From Cytobacillus sp. NJ13 (lineage in GTDB: Bacteria > Bacillota > Bacilli > Bacillales > Cytobacillaceae), in assembly GCA_030348385.1 (NCBI GenBank), contig JAUCFP010000006.1, positions 4,181,501 through 4,245,500 of the forward strand: a DNA stretch of 64,000 bases. The letters are read 5' to 3'. The notes beneath the pieces are model-generated. The model searched no databases, was not told where the DNA came from, and worked only from the letters and a program-made list of their open reading frames with translations. A program made the translations under genes and the position numbers. Below, one piece after another: positions 50,357 through 61,940 of this stretch (its first letter is position 1; each line of letters starts with the position of its first letter).

Positions 50357-51202
50357 ATGAAAAAATGGTTATCACTTGCTCTTGCACTTGCAGTAGCTCT
50401 TGTTCTTGCAGCTTGCGGAACTTCGGAAAAAGACGGCAATGCCGGTGAAGGCGGAGAAAGTAAAGAAAGCACGAAAATTACAGTAGGGGCTTCCAACGTA
50501 CCTCACGCTGAAATTCTTGAAGAGGCAAAGCCATTACTTGAAGAAAAAGGCTTTGAACTTGATGTTGTGCCATTCCAGGATTATGTATTGCCAAACCAGG
50601 CTCTTGAGTCTAAGGAGCTGGATGCAAACTATTTCCAGCACATTCCTTACCTTGAGTCACAGAAAGCTGAACATGGATATGATTTTACAAATGCAGGCGG
50701 AATTCATATTGAGCCAATCGGAGTATATTCCCAAAAGTATAAGAGCCTTGATGAACTTCCTGAGGGTGCATCAATCATTATGAGCAACTCAGTAGCAGAC
50801 CATGGCCGTATTCTCTCCATGCTTGAAGCAGAGGGACTTATTACTTTAAATGAAGATGTAGAAAAAACGGAAGCAACTCTGGAAGATATTAAAGAAAATC
50901 CTAAAAAGTTAAAGTTTGATACTGAATATGAAGCATCACTTCTTCCTCAAATATACAATAATGGAGAAGGGGATGCAGTCCTGATCAACTCCAATTATGC
51001 AATTGATGCCGGCTTGAATCCTCTTGAAGATTCAATTGCCATTGAAGACAAAGATTCACCATACGTAAATGTAATTGCAGTCCGCACAGGCGATGAAGAA
51101 AAAGAAGGAATTAAAGCTCTTGTAGAAGTGCTTCGTTCTAAAGAAATTCAGGATTTCATTCTTGAAAAATATGAAGGTGCCGTTGTACCGGTATCTGAGT
51201 AA
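50357..51202 (+). CDS. metQ: Methionine-binding lipoprotein
   Basis: A 281-residue NlpA-family lipoprotein. Lipobox VLAAC, then ITVGASNVPHAEILEEAKPL, DVVPFQDYVLPNQALESKEL, DANYFQHIPYLESQ and YSQKYKSLDELPEGASIIM, the standard MetQ blocks that ring methionine. ATG 50357 follows AAGGAGAG. Third gene of metNPQ; a terminator follows. Confidence 0.95.
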   Translation: MKKWLSLALALAVALVLAACGTSEKDGNAGEGGESKESTKITVGASNVPHAEILEEAKPLLEEKGFELDVVPFQDYVLPNQALESKELDANYFQHIPYLESQKAEHGYDFTNAGGIHIEPIGVYSQKYKSLDELPEGASIIMSNSVADHGRILSMLEAEGLITLNEDVEKTEATLEDIKENPKKLKFDTEYEASLLPQIYNNGEGDAVLINSNYAIDAGLNPLEDSIAIEDKDSPYVNVIAVRTGDEEKEGIKALVEVLRSKEIQDFILEKYEGAVVPVSE

Positions 51203-51210
51203 TAGTGAAA

Positions 51211-51243
51211 AAAGGCAGGCGTCCAAAATCGCCTGTTTTTTAT
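51211..51243 (+). terminator. Terminator of metNPQ
   Basis: CAGGCG, TCCAAAAT, CGCCTG, TTTTTT. Confidence 0.85.
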
Positions 51244-51335
51244 TTTCCATTATATATCCTGGCTCTGCAACCGCATAGTTTGAAAAATAATCAACATACT
51301 AACCTTGATACTATTTCGAAATGGAGTGGAGCCGT

Positions 51336-51707
51336 ATGGAACATTATCATGAACCTTCAAACTCGATAGAAGCAGCCCTTCATGACTATAAAGTTGGATT
51401 AGGTGTTTTCACTGAAAAAATGCCTGATTTAGCTCAGCATTATAATGCTTTTACAGAAGCCTGTTTTAAGGAAGGGGTTTTATCCCAAAAGGAGAAGCAG
51501 CTGATTGCACTTGGAATCAGTTTATATTCTCAGGATGAATACTGTATTATTTATCATACGAAAGGATGCATCGATCAAGGTGCATCAGAAGAAGAAATTC
51601 TTGAAGCAGTAGGAGTTACAGCAGCTTTTGGCGGGGGTGCCGCAATGAGCCAGGCGGTTACGCTCGTCCAGGAGGCCATGACAGAATTGAATCAGCAAAG
51701 TCACTGA
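51336..51707 (+). CDS. yurZ: Carboxymuconolactone decarboxylase-family protein YurZ
   Basis: A 123-residue protein of the CMD/AhpD fold. [20 protein letters not shown] is the helix before the active centre, [20 protein letters not shown] carries CxxxHxxxC rather than the CxxC of AhpD, and [20 protein letters not shown] ends the domain. The reaction is unknown; peroxide or thiol chemistry is possible. Same spot as yurZ in B. subtilis, between met and suf genes. ATG 51336 follows GGAGTGGAG. Confidence 0.85.
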   Translation: MEHYHEPSNSIEAALHDYKVGLGVFTEKMPDLAQHYNAFTEACFKEGVLSQKEKQLIALGISLYSQDEYCIIYHTKGCIDQGASEEEILEAVGVTAAFGGGAAMSQAVTLVQEAMTELNQQSH

Positions 51708-51711
51708 TAAT

Positions 51712-51742
51712 CAGCTCCTGCTCGATAGCAGGAGTTTTATTT
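51712..51742 (+). terminator. Terminator of yurZ
   Basis: CTCCTGCT, CGAT, AGCAGGAG, TTTTATTTT. Confidence 0.88.
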
Positions 51743-51962
51743 TATCATGATGATTTTTCGGAAAATTATTAAAACAACCATTAATCAAGAGGATTCAGCC
51801 AGTATTTTAAGGATAGGGAATATGAAAGCGCTTCAGCAGTTCTCATTCCTTATATTGCTAAAAAAATCAGGTTTTTTCCGCTTTGTGCGGGGTATATGGT
51901 GAGTGTTAAGATTTTAGATGTAAAACTAAATGCGAAAGCATAAAAATCGAAAGGATTGATTC

Positions 51963-52151
51963 ATTATCAGTCAGTTACAGCTGAACTACACGAGTGAAAT
52001 GGAAAAAGCTATGCAAGCTGCCCATGGAGTTGGATATGAAGTGTACAGCCGGAAACATGATATTCGAATGGAAGTTGAAAAAAGACGCGAAGAAGATTAT
52101 CTTCAAAGCCAGCGCTTAGTTGCAGATCTTGAAAGAAAAATTCATTCCTAG
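51963..52151 (+). CDS. Small charged hypothetical protein, possible ATT start
   Basis: A frame ending at TAG 52149-52151 encodes QLNYTSEMEKAMQAAHGVGY, then EVYSRKHDIRMEVEKRREED and LVADLERKIHS. It looks like a real helical, charged protein. AAAGGA (51950-51955) lies 7 nt before ATT 51963, which would give 62 residues; a TGA at 51957 blocks anything longer. The first ATG (51999) would give 50 residues but lacks a ribosome site. No family recognised. A clear terminator follows at 52184. Confidence 0.5.
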   Translation: MISQLQLNYTSEMEKAMQAAHGVGYEVYSRKHDIRMEVEKRREEDYLQSQRLVADLERKIHS

Positions 52152-52183
52152 GTTAAAGGTATATATAATAATGAAGAAAATAG

Positions 52184-52217
52184 AAACCAGTGCCAATTAT
52201 GCACTGGTTTTCTTTTT
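52184..52217 (+). terminator. Terminator of the small gene
   Basis: AAACCAGTGC, CAATTAT, GCACTGGTTT, TCTTTTTT. Confidence 0.88.
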
Positions 52218-52488
52218 TCCAATACATGAAATTACAGTCCCGGGAAAAAATAGATAGGACATGCTTGGTTCCCGGTTATTTTACACTTTGATACCATTAA
52301 ATTAATATGATAAAATCTATATTTAAAGGCTTTCTAAACATTTTTGTTTGAAAAGTTTGTTAATGGTCTTAAAGAGTTGCTATGAAATTTGATTTGTTAT
52401 AAGATTGTAATGAGAATAAAATGAGAATAGAGATTTGCGGCTGCAGGCCGAATTTACAAATCTTCTTTTATTGACGGAGGTATATATT
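52218..52488. promoter_or_regulatory. Leader/promoter region of the suf operon
   Basis: About 270 nt without a gene. AATGAGAATA occurs twice, 11 bp apart (52409-52418 and 52420-52429), which could be a regulator site. GACGGAGGT before 52489 is the sufC ribosome site. I cannot fix the promoter with confidence. Confidence 0.35.
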
Positions 52489-53274
52489 ATGGCAGGATCA
52501 GTACTTACAATTAAAGACCTTCATGTTGCTATTGAGGGAAAAGAAATATTAAAAGGTGTAAACCTTGAAATCAAAGGCGGAGAAATCCACGCCATTATGG
52601 GACCGAACGGTACGGGTAAATCTACTCTATCTTCTGCAATCATGGGCCATCCTAAATATGAAGTAACACAGGGAAGCATCACATTAGATGGTGAAGATGT
52701 TCTTGAAATGGAAGTTGACGAACGCGCACGCGCAGGCCTATTCCTTGCAATGCAATATCCAAGTGAAATCAGCGGCGTAACAAATGCCGATTTTTTACGT
52801 TCTGCAATTAACAGCCGCCTTGAGGAAGGCAATGAAATTTCTCTTATGAAATTCATCCGCAAAATGGACAGCAAGATGGAATTCCTTGAAATGGATCTTG
52901 ATATGGCTCAGCGTTATCTAAATGAAGGCTTTTCTGGCGGTGAAAAGAAGCGCAATGAAATTCTTCAATTAATGATGCTTGAACCTAAAATGGCGATCCT
53001 TGATGAAATTGACTCCGGTTTGGATATCGATGCATTGAAAGTTGTTTCTAAAGGAATCAATGAAATGCGCGGCGAAGAGTTTGGCTGCTTAATCATCACA
53101 CACTACCAGCGTCTTCTAAACTACATCACTCCTGACCATGTTCACGTGATGATGCAGGGACGCGTTGTAAAATCTGGCGGTCCAGAGCTTGCACAGCGCT
53201 TAGAAGCAGAAGGATATGACTGGATTAAGAAAGAATTGGGCATTGAAGACGAAACAGTTGGGCAAGAAGCGTAA
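52489..53274 (+). CDS. sufC: Fe-S assembly ATPase SufC
   Basis: A 261-residue cytoplasmic ABC-type ATPase: Walker A GPNGTGKSTLSSAI, signature FSGGEKKRNEILQ, Walker B MAILDEIDSGLDIDA, switch His in LIITHYQRLLNYI. It drives the SufBCD scaffold. ATG 52489 follows GGAGGTATAT; the longer frame from 52435 has no start signal. First gene of sufCDSUB, the order of Gram-positive bacteria. Confidence 0.96.
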   Translation: MAGSVLTIKDLHVAIEGKEILKGVNLEIKGGEIHAIMGPNGTGKSTLSSAIMGHPKYEVTQGSITLDGEDVLEMEVDERARAGLFLAMQYPSEISGVTNADFLRSAINSRLEEGNEISLMKFIRKMDSKMEFLEMDLDMAQRYLNEGFSGGEKKRNEILQLMMLEPKMAILDEIDSGLDIDALKVVSKGINEMRGEEFGCLIITHYQRLLNYITPDHVHVMMQGRVVKSGGPELAQRLEAEGYDWIKKELGIEDETVGQEA

Positions 53275-53291
53275 GCGTTAGGGGGATCACT

Positions 53292-56270
<2,979 letters not shown>

Positions 56271-56377
56271 ATCAATCAAACGTTTGATTAAGATATTTTC
56301 ATCTGCCTTGTGTGCTAAAATATAATGAAATGATGGGGTGTGAAGACCCTTTCTCATATGAATGGAGGAATACGACG

Positions 56378-57775
56378 ATGGCAAAAAAAATGCCTGAGAT
56401 CGGCGATTACAAGTATGGTTTTGCCGATAAAGACGTTTCCATTTTCCGATCAAAACGCGGTTTGACAAAAGAAATTGTTGAAGAGATTTCAAAATTGAAG
56501 GAAGAGCCACAATGGATGCTTGACTTCCGTTTAAAATCATTGGAGCATTTCTATAACATGCCTATGCCGCAATGGGGCGGAGATTTAGCGTCATTAAACT
56601 TTGATGAAATTACGTATTATGTAAAGCCTTCTGAAAAAACTGAACGCTCTTGGGATGAAGTTCCTGAAGAAATTAAACAGACATTTGATAAATTGGGTAT
56701 TCCTGAAGCAGAGCAGAAGTATCTTGCTGGTGTTTCTGCACAGTATGAATCAGAGGTTGTTTATCATAACATGCAGGAAGACCTTGAAGCGAAAGGAATT
56801 GTGTTCAAAGATACCGATTCCGCTCTTCGCGAAAATGAAGATATTTTCCGTGAGCACTGGGCGAAGGTTATCCCTCCAACAGACAACAAGTTCGCTGCAT
56901 TAAACTCAGCGGTTTGGTCTGGCGGATCGTTCATTTATGTTCCTAAAGGGATTAAGGTTGATACGCCATTGCAGGCATATTTCCGCATTAACTCTGAGAA
57001 TATGGGGCAGTTTGAGCGTACATTAATCATTGTTGATGAAGGCGCACATGTACACTATGTAGAGGGCTGTACTGCACCAGTTTACACAACAAACTCACTT
57101 CACAGTGCGGTTGTTGAAATCATCATCAAAAAAGACGCATACTGCCGTTATACAACCATTCAGAACTGGGCAAACAACGTATTTAACCTGGTTACGAAGC
57201 GTGCGGTTTGTGAATCAAACGCAACAATGGAATGGATTGACGGAAACATTGGTTCAAAACTGACAATGAAATATCCGGCAGTTATTCTTAAAGGAGAAGG
57301 CGCACGCGGCATGACTCTGTCCATTGCATTAGCTGGTAAAGGACAGCACCAGGATGCAGGTGCGAAAATGATTCACCTTGCACCAAACACTTCTTCGACG
57401 ATTGTATCGAAGTCGATTTCCAAGCAGGGCGGTAAAGTAACATACCGCGGAATCGTTCACTTCGGCCGCAAAGCTGAAGGTGCACGTGCCAACATCGAAT
57501 GCGATACGTTAATCATGGATAACCAGTCAACTTCCGATACAATTCCTTACAATGAAATCCTGAACGACAACATCTCTCTTGAGCATGAAGCGAAGGTTTC
57601 AAAAGTATCAGAAGAACAGCTATTCTATCTAATGAGCCGTGGAATTTCAGAGGAAGAAGCAACAGAAATGATCGTAATGGGCTTCATCGAGCCATTTACG
57701 AAAGAACTTCCAATGGAATACGCAGTAGAGATGAACCGCCTGATCAAATTCGAGATGGAAGGTTCCATCGGTTAA
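56378..57775 (+). CDS. sufB: Fe-S assembly scaffold SufB
   Basis: A 465-residue beta-helix protein. [40 protein letters not shown] and [20 protein letters not shown] carry conserved residues for cluster assembly. C-terminal [20 protein letters not shown] is shared with SufD. ATG 56378 follows GGAGGAATACG; the frame from 56312 is only open sequence. Last gene of the operon. Confidence 0.96.
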   Translation: MAKKMPEIGDYKYGFADKDVSIFRSKRGLTKEIVEEISKLKEEPQWMLDFRLKSLEHFYNMPMPQWGGDLASLNFDEITYYVKPSEKTERSWDEVPEEIKQTFDKLGIPEAEQKYLAGVSAQYESEVVYHNMQEDLEAKGIVFKDTDSALRENEDIFREHWAKVIPPTDNKFAALNSAVWSGGSFIYVPKGIKVDTPLQAYFRINSENMGQFERTLIIVDEGAHVHYVEGCTAPVYTTNSLHSAVVEIIIKKDAYCRYTTIQNWANNVFNLVTKRAVCESNATMEWIDGNIGSKLTMKYPAVILKGEGARGMTLSIALAGKGQHQDAGAKMIHLAPNTSSTIVSKSISKQGGKVTYRGIVHFGRKAEGARANIECDTLIMDNQSTSDTIPYNEILNDNISLEHEAKVSKVSEEQLFYLMSRGISEEEATEMIVMGFIEPFTKELPMEYAVEMNRLIKFEMEGSIG

Positions 57776-57790
57776 TAGATATTTTATGAT

Positions 57791-57823
57791 AACCCGTTTA
57801 CCAGCCATGGTAAGCGGGTTTTT
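57791..57823 (+). terminator. Terminator of the suf operon
   Basis: AACCCGTTTACC, AGCCA, TGGTAAGCGGGTT (one mismatch), TTTA. Confidence 0.85.
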
Positions 57824-57977
57824 AAATGGTAAGAGGCTGCTGGGCAAAAACTGATAATATTTTGGAAAATGAATGATTTAATTGCTAAAGTGAAGATATA
57901 ACCCTTTGCGAAAGGCCAATGCGGTTTTGGAATTAGTATTCATAAATACTTATGGCAAAAAAAATGGAGGTGTTTCA

Positions 57978-58823
57978 ATGATTATCATAGGCGTAACAGG
58001 CTGGGGCGACCATGATAGCCTTTATTCAGGCAATATATCGCCGAGAGATAAATTAAAGGAGTACGCCGGCCATTTTCCGACTGTGGAGGTGGACTCTGCT
58101 TTTTATGCGGTGCAGCCAAAACGCAACTCTTCAAAATGGGTAAAGGACACGCCTGAATCTTTTCAATTCATAGTAAAAGCCTACCAGGGCATGACCAGCC
58201 ATCAGAGAGGCGAAATCCCCTTTGAAAGCAAAGAAGAAATGTTTGAAGCTTTCAAAGACTCATTGGAGCCTTATATCCAATCCAGCAAACTGGCTATGGT
58301 GCTGTTTCAATTCCCGCCATGGTTTGACTGCAAAAAAGCCAATGTCGACTATCTTCGCTGGTGCAAAGAGCAGATGGGGGAAATCCCATGTGCCCTTGAG
58401 TTCAGGCATCAATCATGGTTTCGGCCGGAGTTTAAGGAAAGCACATTAAGGTTTATGAGAGAAGAAGGCTGGATTCACAGCATCTGTGACGAACCGCAAG
58501 CCGGTGAGGGTTCAGTTCCAACTGTCCTGGAAACAACCAGTCCTGATAAGGTGCTTGTTCGTTTTCATGGCCGAAATTTTCATGGCTGGCAGAAGAAGAA
58601 TGGAGACAACTGGCGCGAGGTCCGCTATCTTTACCGCTATAACGAAAAAGAACTGGCTGAATGGGCAGAACATCTAAAACAACTTGAGAAAAATTGTAAA
58701 AATGTATTCGTCGTCTTCAATAATAACTCTGGCGGTGATGCGGCAGACAACGCTAAACAAATGATCGGCCTGCTTGATATTGAGTACCAGCAGCTCGCTC
58801 CCAGACAGCTTGATTTATTTTAA
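57978..58823 (+). CDS. yunF: DUF72 family protein YunF
   Basis: A 281-residue TIM-barrel protein. IGVTGWGDHDSLYSGNISPR at the start, VEVDSAFYAVQPKRNSSKWV, FQFIVKAYQGMTSH and ALEFRHQSWFRPEF are DUF72 blocks (GT.GW...Y......YA..F..VE.......P). No reaction is known. ATG 57978 follows GGAGGTGTTTC. In B. subtilis yunF lies close to the suf operon too. Confidence 0.88.
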   Translation: MIIIGVTGWGDHDSLYSGNISPRDKLKEYAGHFPTVEVDSAFYAVQPKRNSSKWVKDTPESFQFIVKAYQGMTSHQRGEIPFESKEEMFEAFKDSLEPYIQSSKLAMVLFQFPPWFDCKKANVDYLRWCKEQMGEIPCALEFRHQSWFRPEFKESTLRFMREEGWIHSICDEPQAGEGSVPTVLETTSPDKVLVRFHGRNFHGWQKKNGDNWREVRYLYRYNEKELAEWAEHLKQLEKNCKNVFVVFNNNSGGDAADNAKQMIGLLDIEYQQLAPRQLDLF

Positions 58824-58826
58824 GCG

Positions 58827-58875
58827 GTGCCAGGCACCTATACCACTTCAGCTAACTGGTATAGGTGCCTGGCAC
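58827..58875. repeat. Perfect 19-bp inverted repeat with TGCCAGGCACC arm
   Basis: Arms 58827-58845 and 58857-58875 (GTGCCAGGCACCTATACCA and its complement), 11-nt loop. The tail is TTTCACCCTTTTCC. It may end transcription of yunF, but the arm also contains the self-complementary GTGCCAGGCAC word that I recall from repeated palindromes in many genomes. Confidence 0.75.
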
Positions 58876-58937
58876 TTTCACCCTTTTCCTTGTCCGCACA
58901 TATTGTGTAAGGGAAAGGGAAAGGAGTGGCGGCAAGT

Positions 58938-59240
58938 ATGATTGATTTAAAACCGATTGATATAGATGGCCATACTTTTTTGAGTGTATCGGTGCAATTG
59001 CCGAAGACCAATTTGCTGGTTGTAACGAATGATAAAGGGTATATCATGTGCGGCGCCCTTGATGTAGCTTTGCTGAATGAGAAGCTTAAGGACCGCAAAG
59101 TAATCGCCGGCAGGGCGGTCGGCGTAAAAACCATAGAGCAGCTGTTAAATGCCCCCCTTGAATCTGTCACATATGAGGCAGAGGAACTGGGCATTGTTAA
59201 AGGGACGATAGGAAGAGAAGCTCTACTTAAAATGATCTAA
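58938..59240 (+). CDS. yunC: DUF1805 protein YunC
   Basis: A 100-residue protein: LPKTNLLVVTNDKGYIMCGA, LDVALLNEKLKDRKVIAGRA, VGVKTIEQLLNAPLESVTYE. It is nearly a text match to B. subtilis YunC as I recall it. Small alpha/beta fold with a conserved Cys in IMCGALD; function unknown. ATG 58938 gives the family start MIDLKPI; GTG 58926 is possible but adds MAAS. AAAGGAGTGG lies upstream. Confidence 0.88.
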   Translation: MIDLKPIDIDGHTFLSVSVQLPKTNLLVVTNDKGYIMCGALDVALLNEKLKDRKVIAGRAVGVKTIEQLLNAPLESVTYEAEELGIVKGTIGREALLKMI

Positions 59241-59303
59241 AGGCATGCCTTGATAGGGCTGTCTTTTTTACATAAACTTTCTTATCTGGAAATTAAAACG
59301 GTT

Positions 59304-59399
59304 TATCCGCACATAAATTTTTCTATCCGCATATAAAAAACGGCTATCCGCATATAAATTTTTTTATCCGCATATAAAAGATAGTTATCCGCACATAAA
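59304..59399. repeat. Five copies of TATCCGCAYATAAA at 20-21 bp spacing
   Basis: Copies start at 59304, 59324, 59345, 59365 and 59386 (steps 20, 21, 20, 21). All 14 bp are kept apart from one C/T position. The interval matches two turns of DNA. It lies in a 358-bp region without a gene between yunC and the HD-GYP gene; no other feature is seen there. Confidence 0.9.
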
Positions 59400-59598
59400 A
59401 TACATAATTAAGGAAAAAAGCACCCCGGAATGAAGACCAGTATCCTAATGTTAACCTTAAAAAAACGGCATAAGAATCAATTTTTATAAAAAATTTCAGA
59501 ACTTCGGCCAATGTCATAATTTTGTCGTATAATGTAAATAAAACCAAATTATACCCGAAATAAAAAGTAGCACTGAAAAAAGGATATGGGAGATACAT

Positions 59599-60693
59599 AT
59601 GAGATTAGCAGCAACCAATACAATTGAGACTGGCAGCGTTTTGGCCAAGGCTATATATAATGACAAGGGTCAGGTCCTTTTGCATGAAGGTGTGGAGCTG
59701 GCTGATAAATTGATATATAAATTGCAGGAAATGGGTATTACTTATGTGTATATCAGGGATTGGCGCACTGAGGATATCCAATATAAGGACCCTCTGACTG
59801 CCAAAATGCGCAAGAAGGCCATCGAAACTATAGAATCGGTTTTGAAGGAAGTAGAAGCAAATAAGGATTTATCAGGCTCTTTAGCGATTGAGAAAGCCTC
59901 TAAACGGCTATCAGGGCTAATTCGTCAGCTAATCGGTGAAATAAGGGGAAATAGAGAGCTGCTTACGATCCTATCAGATGTATATACATATGACCACTAT
60001 ATTTTCACACACTCCCTGAATGTAACCCTTTATTCTCTGGCAATCGGAATGAAGCTTCAGCTCCTGCCAAAGGAACTTGAAATCCTGGGGCTGGGTGCTA
60101 TTCTCCATGATGTAGGAAAAATGAAGGTGCCATCAGATATTCTTTTGAAACCGGGTAAATTGACAGCGGAAGAATTTGAATCAATAAAGAAGCATCCTGA
60201 AGATGGATTTAATATATTAAGAAAAGTAGAGACGATTCCGCTCCTTGTTGCACATTGTGCCTTTCAGCATCATGAGCGTTTGAATGGTTCAGGCTACCCG
60301 CGCGGCCTTGAGGGAGACGACATACATGATTTCGGCAAGATTATTGCGATTGCCGATGTGTTTGATGCAGTAACATCTAATCGCATTTACAGACAGGCTA
60401 TGCTCCCGCATGAAGGCCTGGAGATTTTGTATGCAGGGGCAGAAAAGTTATTTGATAAGAGGATAATCGAAGTTTTTCGTCAAGCGGTCGCGGTATATCC
60501 TGTGGGTGTTACAGTCGAGCTGAATGATGGCAGGAAAGGCGTTGTCTGCCGGCAGAACACGGGTCTGAGTGATAGGCCTGTCATCCGCATACTTGAAGAA
60601 AAAGGCAGGAATGTGGAGCCGTATGAAGCAGATTTGAGGATTGAATTGAATTCTGTCATTATAGGCTGCGATACGACTTTTGTACAACAATAA
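59599..60693 (+). CDS. HD-GYP domain phosphodiesterase
   Basis: A 364-residue protein. The HD-GYP domain (about 125-300) has FTHSLNVTLYSLAIG, GAILHDVGKMKVPSDIL (HD pair), AFQHHERLNGSGYPRGLEGD (HHE and GYP) and IAIADVFDAVTSNRIYR. These match the metal-binding set of c-di-GMP phosphodiesterases. An N-terminal domain of about 110 residues (DUF3391-like) precedes it and a small beta domain (VTVELNDGRKGVVCRQN) follows. ATG 59599 follows GGGAGATAC. Cyclic dinucleotide turnover is inferred; the HD and GYP residues are present. Confidence 0.9.
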   Translation: MRLAATNTIETGSVLAKAIYNDKGQVLLHEGVELADKLIYKLQEMGITYVYIRDWRTEDIQYKDPLTAKMRKKAIETIESVLKEVEANKDLSGSLAIEKASKRLSGLIRQLIGEIRGNRELLTILSDVYTYDHYIFTHSLNVTLYSLAIGMKLQLLPKELEILGLGAILHDVGKMKVPSDILLKPGKLTAEEFESIKKHPEDGFNILRKVETIPLLVAHCAFQHHERLNGSGYPRGLEGDDIHDFGKIIAIADVFDAVTSNRIYRQAMLPHEGLEILYAGAEKLFDKRIIEVFRQAVAVYPVGVTVELNDGRKGVVCRQNTGLSDRPVIRILEEKGRNVEPYEADLRIELNSVIIGCDTTFVQQ

Positions 60694-60718
60694 ACTATTT
60701 TGGATTTTTGAGCCTAGT

Positions 60719-60758
60719 TCCCTCCTTTACAGCATACATATAGCTTGTAAAGGGGGGA
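60719..60758 (+). terminator. Possible terminator overlapping the yunB ribosome site
   Basis: CCTCCTTTACA, loop GCATACATATAGCT, TGTAAAGGGGGG. The right arm supplies the yunB Shine-Dalgarno, so pairing would also hide that site. Confidence 0.5.
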
Positions 60759-60764
60759 TTTGTT

Positions 60765-61511
60765 TTGGGAAAATTTCGCGGCCGGCTGCCCCGGAAAGGT
60801 CCTTTGCCATTTCGCTATGTGTTTCTATTGACCTTTATATTTTTCGTCATCTCAACAGCTGCCGGCCTATGGATTATCAATGAAGGGCTTAAGCCCACAC
60901 TCATGAGCTATGCCGATTCACAGACAAGGAAAATCGCATCATTGGTGATAAACAATGCGATTAATAAAAAAATTACCAATGTGATGGATTTGGAAGATAT
61001 GTTTGAAGCAAGCGAGAGCGGTGTTGTCAGCATAAACGTGGAAAAGCTGAACAGAGTCAAAGCCGAAGTAACCGAATTGGTTCAGGATAATATTAAGAAA
61101 GCAGAAAAGGGCGATTTGGATGCATTGGAGTCCTTTACAGACGTGGAAATCAATACGGAACAAATGCAGCATACAAATGGAATAGTTTACTACGTTCCTC
61201 TTGGCCAGGCAACCAAAAATGCGCTTCTCGGAAACCTGGGTCCCCGTATACCGGTAAAATTTAATGCAGTGGGCTCTGTTACCTCCAATTTTATTACTGA
61301 AACAAAGGATCACGGCATTAATAATGTTGAAGTAAAGGTACTGGTCCGTCTGGATGTGCAGGTTCAAATCATTATTCCTTTTGCCACCAAAATTATCACT
61401 GTACAGGAGGATGTACTTGCAGCTTATGGCATTTACCCGGGAAAGGTCCCGCAATTTTACAATGGCGGAGGCGGCACCTCACCTTCAATAGAAGTACCTG
61501 CCGGCCAATAA
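60765..61511 (+). CDS. yunB: Sporulation protein YunB
   Basis: A 248-residue protein with one N-terminal membrane helix (about 15-38, VFLLTFIFFVISTAAGLWII) and an extracytoplasmic domain (VPLGQATKNALLGNLGPRIP, GINNVEVKVLVRLDVQVQII, GKVPQFYNGGGG). It follows YunB, a mother-cell protein needed for efficient sporulation in B. subtilis, almost throughout. TTG 60765 follows GGGGGGATT. Stand-alone gene before the lysine switch. Confidence 0.92.
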   Translation: MGKFRGRLPRKGPLPFRYVFLLTFIFFVISTAAGLWIINEGLKPTLMSYADSQTRKIASLVINNAINKKITNVMDLEDMFEASESGVVSINVEKLNRVKAEVTELVQDNIKKAEKGDLDALESFTDVEINTEQMQHTNGIVYYVPLGQATKNALLGNLGPRIPVKFNAVGSVTSNFITETKDHGINNVEVKVLVRLDVQVQIIIPFATKIITVQEDVLAAYGIYPGKVPQFYNGGGGTSPSIEVPAGQ

Positions 61512-61575
61512 CACTTGCAAATAGATTAGTATTTTGATAAAATGTCAATATAATTTCATAAAAACCTTATCATAT

Positions 61576-61850
61576 CCGATGGGGTAGAGGCGCAAAATTC
61601 AAGAGTACGCTGTGTGAGGATGACAACAAAGACCGCAGCCGAAAGGGAATGTTGCCGAAGCATGATTAGTGAGTCAGAACTAATCTTGCTGGGGTTACTT
61701 CGAATAGGAGTAACACTGTCATTATGAGGGGAAAGTATGAATATACTTTGTCAAAGCCTTCATAATGGGGAGCTACAGATCGTGATGGAGAAACTAATTA
61801 CTTCAAAAGAGTAATGATAGATTTTTCTCTATCGTTACTCTTTTTTTATT
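61576..61850 (+). promoter_or_regulatory. Lysine riboswitch (L-box)
   Basis: The conserved blocks appear in order: GTAGAGGCGCAAAATTCAAG, AGTACGCTG, GCCGAAAGGGAATGTTGCCG, TTGCTGGGGTT, and GGGGAGCTAC. The terminator GAGTAATGATAG (61809-61820) with CTATCGTTACTC (61829-61840) runs into T7. This is the L-box of lysine biosynthesis and transport genes. Lysine ends transcription before the transporter gene. Confidence 0.96.
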
Positions 61851-61940
61851 TTGACTCTGTCATCATCCTTGTTGTTCCCCCGATTGAAAGACGGACACGC
61901 CTTTGTGGAGTGATCCAAAAAAACAAGAGGAGGACAAGTA

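Noticed and set aside
57906..57977. Extended N-terminus of the DUF72 protein
   Set aside because: GGAGGTG precedes ATG 57978, and the upstream residues do not belong to the family.
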